From Chaetorhynchus papuensis (Eukaryota > Chordata > Aves > Passeriformes > Rhipiduridae): a stretch of DNA of 64,000 nt. The DNA lies in NCBI GenBank assembly GCA_013396525.1, contig VWYX01000927.1:193085-257084 (forward strand), in the 5' to 3' direction. Below the pieces are notes generated by a model, which was not told the DNA's origin, made no database searches, and saw only the letters and a list, made by a program, of their open reading frames with translations. The position numbers and the translations under genes are program-made. This document shows, piece by piece, positions 63,561 to 64,000 of the stretch (the stretch's first letter is position 1; each line of letters opens with the position of its first letter).

Positions 63561-64000
63561 TAAGGAACTCCTACGGAATTAATCTGGGCATGTTCTCTGC
63601 AAGTTACAAAGACTACACTACTATTAAAGGTTTGACCAGAAAAGGAAATTAAGCTGACACCACTGCCTTCAGCTTTTTCCCTTCTTTGAATACCAATAAA
63701 CACACTCCTAGAGTCTCATTATTCCTTTGGCAGAACTTCCACTACCATTTATACATGAATAATTTCTTTTTTATAGACCCAATATTGTTTTGTTCAAAAC
63801 ACATTTATCATTACAGAATGTGATACAGTAGGAGCAAACTGCAAGTGCCTCTCATCAACCCTGTCTTTGCAAAACAACTGCACATGAAAAACAGCCAGTA
63901 TGTGAACCTGAAAATGCTTGTTTTACAATTCACTGCAGTTGTCAGGGGCTTGTCCATGATGAACTTACTTGCTCATGCAGTTGAGTGCCGAGTACACAGT
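63561..64000. other. Unassigned sequence at the window edge
   Basis: No gene or repeat is recognised in the last 440 bases. Confidence 0.55.

Noticed and set aside
1..64000. tRNA, rRNA, CRISPR array, bacterial operon or phage content
   Set aside because: No cloverleaf, rRNA core sequence, regularly spaced repeats or dense coding was seen; the window is vertebrate-like non-coding DNA.

Overview
The window looks like nuclear DNA from a bird, most likely a neoavian and plausibly a songbird. The evidence is repeat content: four CR1 LINE fragments, three of them with the typical avian CR1 3' end, and two to four LTRs of families familiar from bird genomes. The rest is AT-rich, low-copy sequence with the short microsatellites and A/T runs usual for an avian macrochromosome. 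There are no bacterial operons, CRISPR arrays, rRNAs or tRNAs. No known protein-coding gene can be recognised, so the segment is either intergenic (a gene desert) or inside a large intron. Layout: 1-3357 unassigned; 3358-3767 a GC-richer LTR-like block; 3843-4410 a CR1 fragment (minus) that keeps the end of its reverse-transcriptase ORF; 4411-9402 unassigned; 9403-10166 a solo LTR (minus) with internal tandem repeats; 10167-14565 unassigned with several simple repeats; 14566-14790 a diverged old amniote repeat; 16827-17047 a compact solo LTR (plus); 20791-21071 a GC-rich open frame behind a splice-acceptor-like site; 23061-23369 a CR1 3' end (minus); 25015-25145 a CR1 fragment (plus); 30001-30063 three adjacent small palindromes; 30064-52229 a long AT-rich stretch with possible conserved non-coding blocks near 41.6, 43.6 and 46.0 kb; 52230-52281 a perfect 23-bp inverted repeat; 57410-57969 a well-preserved solo LTR (minus); 59.5-62.1 kb two weak exon-like open frames (minus); 63100-63560 a CR1 fragment (minus). 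Nothing here works together as a gene system. The best-supported content is transposon-derived. The most unusual local structures are the 23-bp hairpin and the palindrome cluster. The exon candidates and conserved-element candidates are low-confidence and are marked as such. I found no convincing new biological system.
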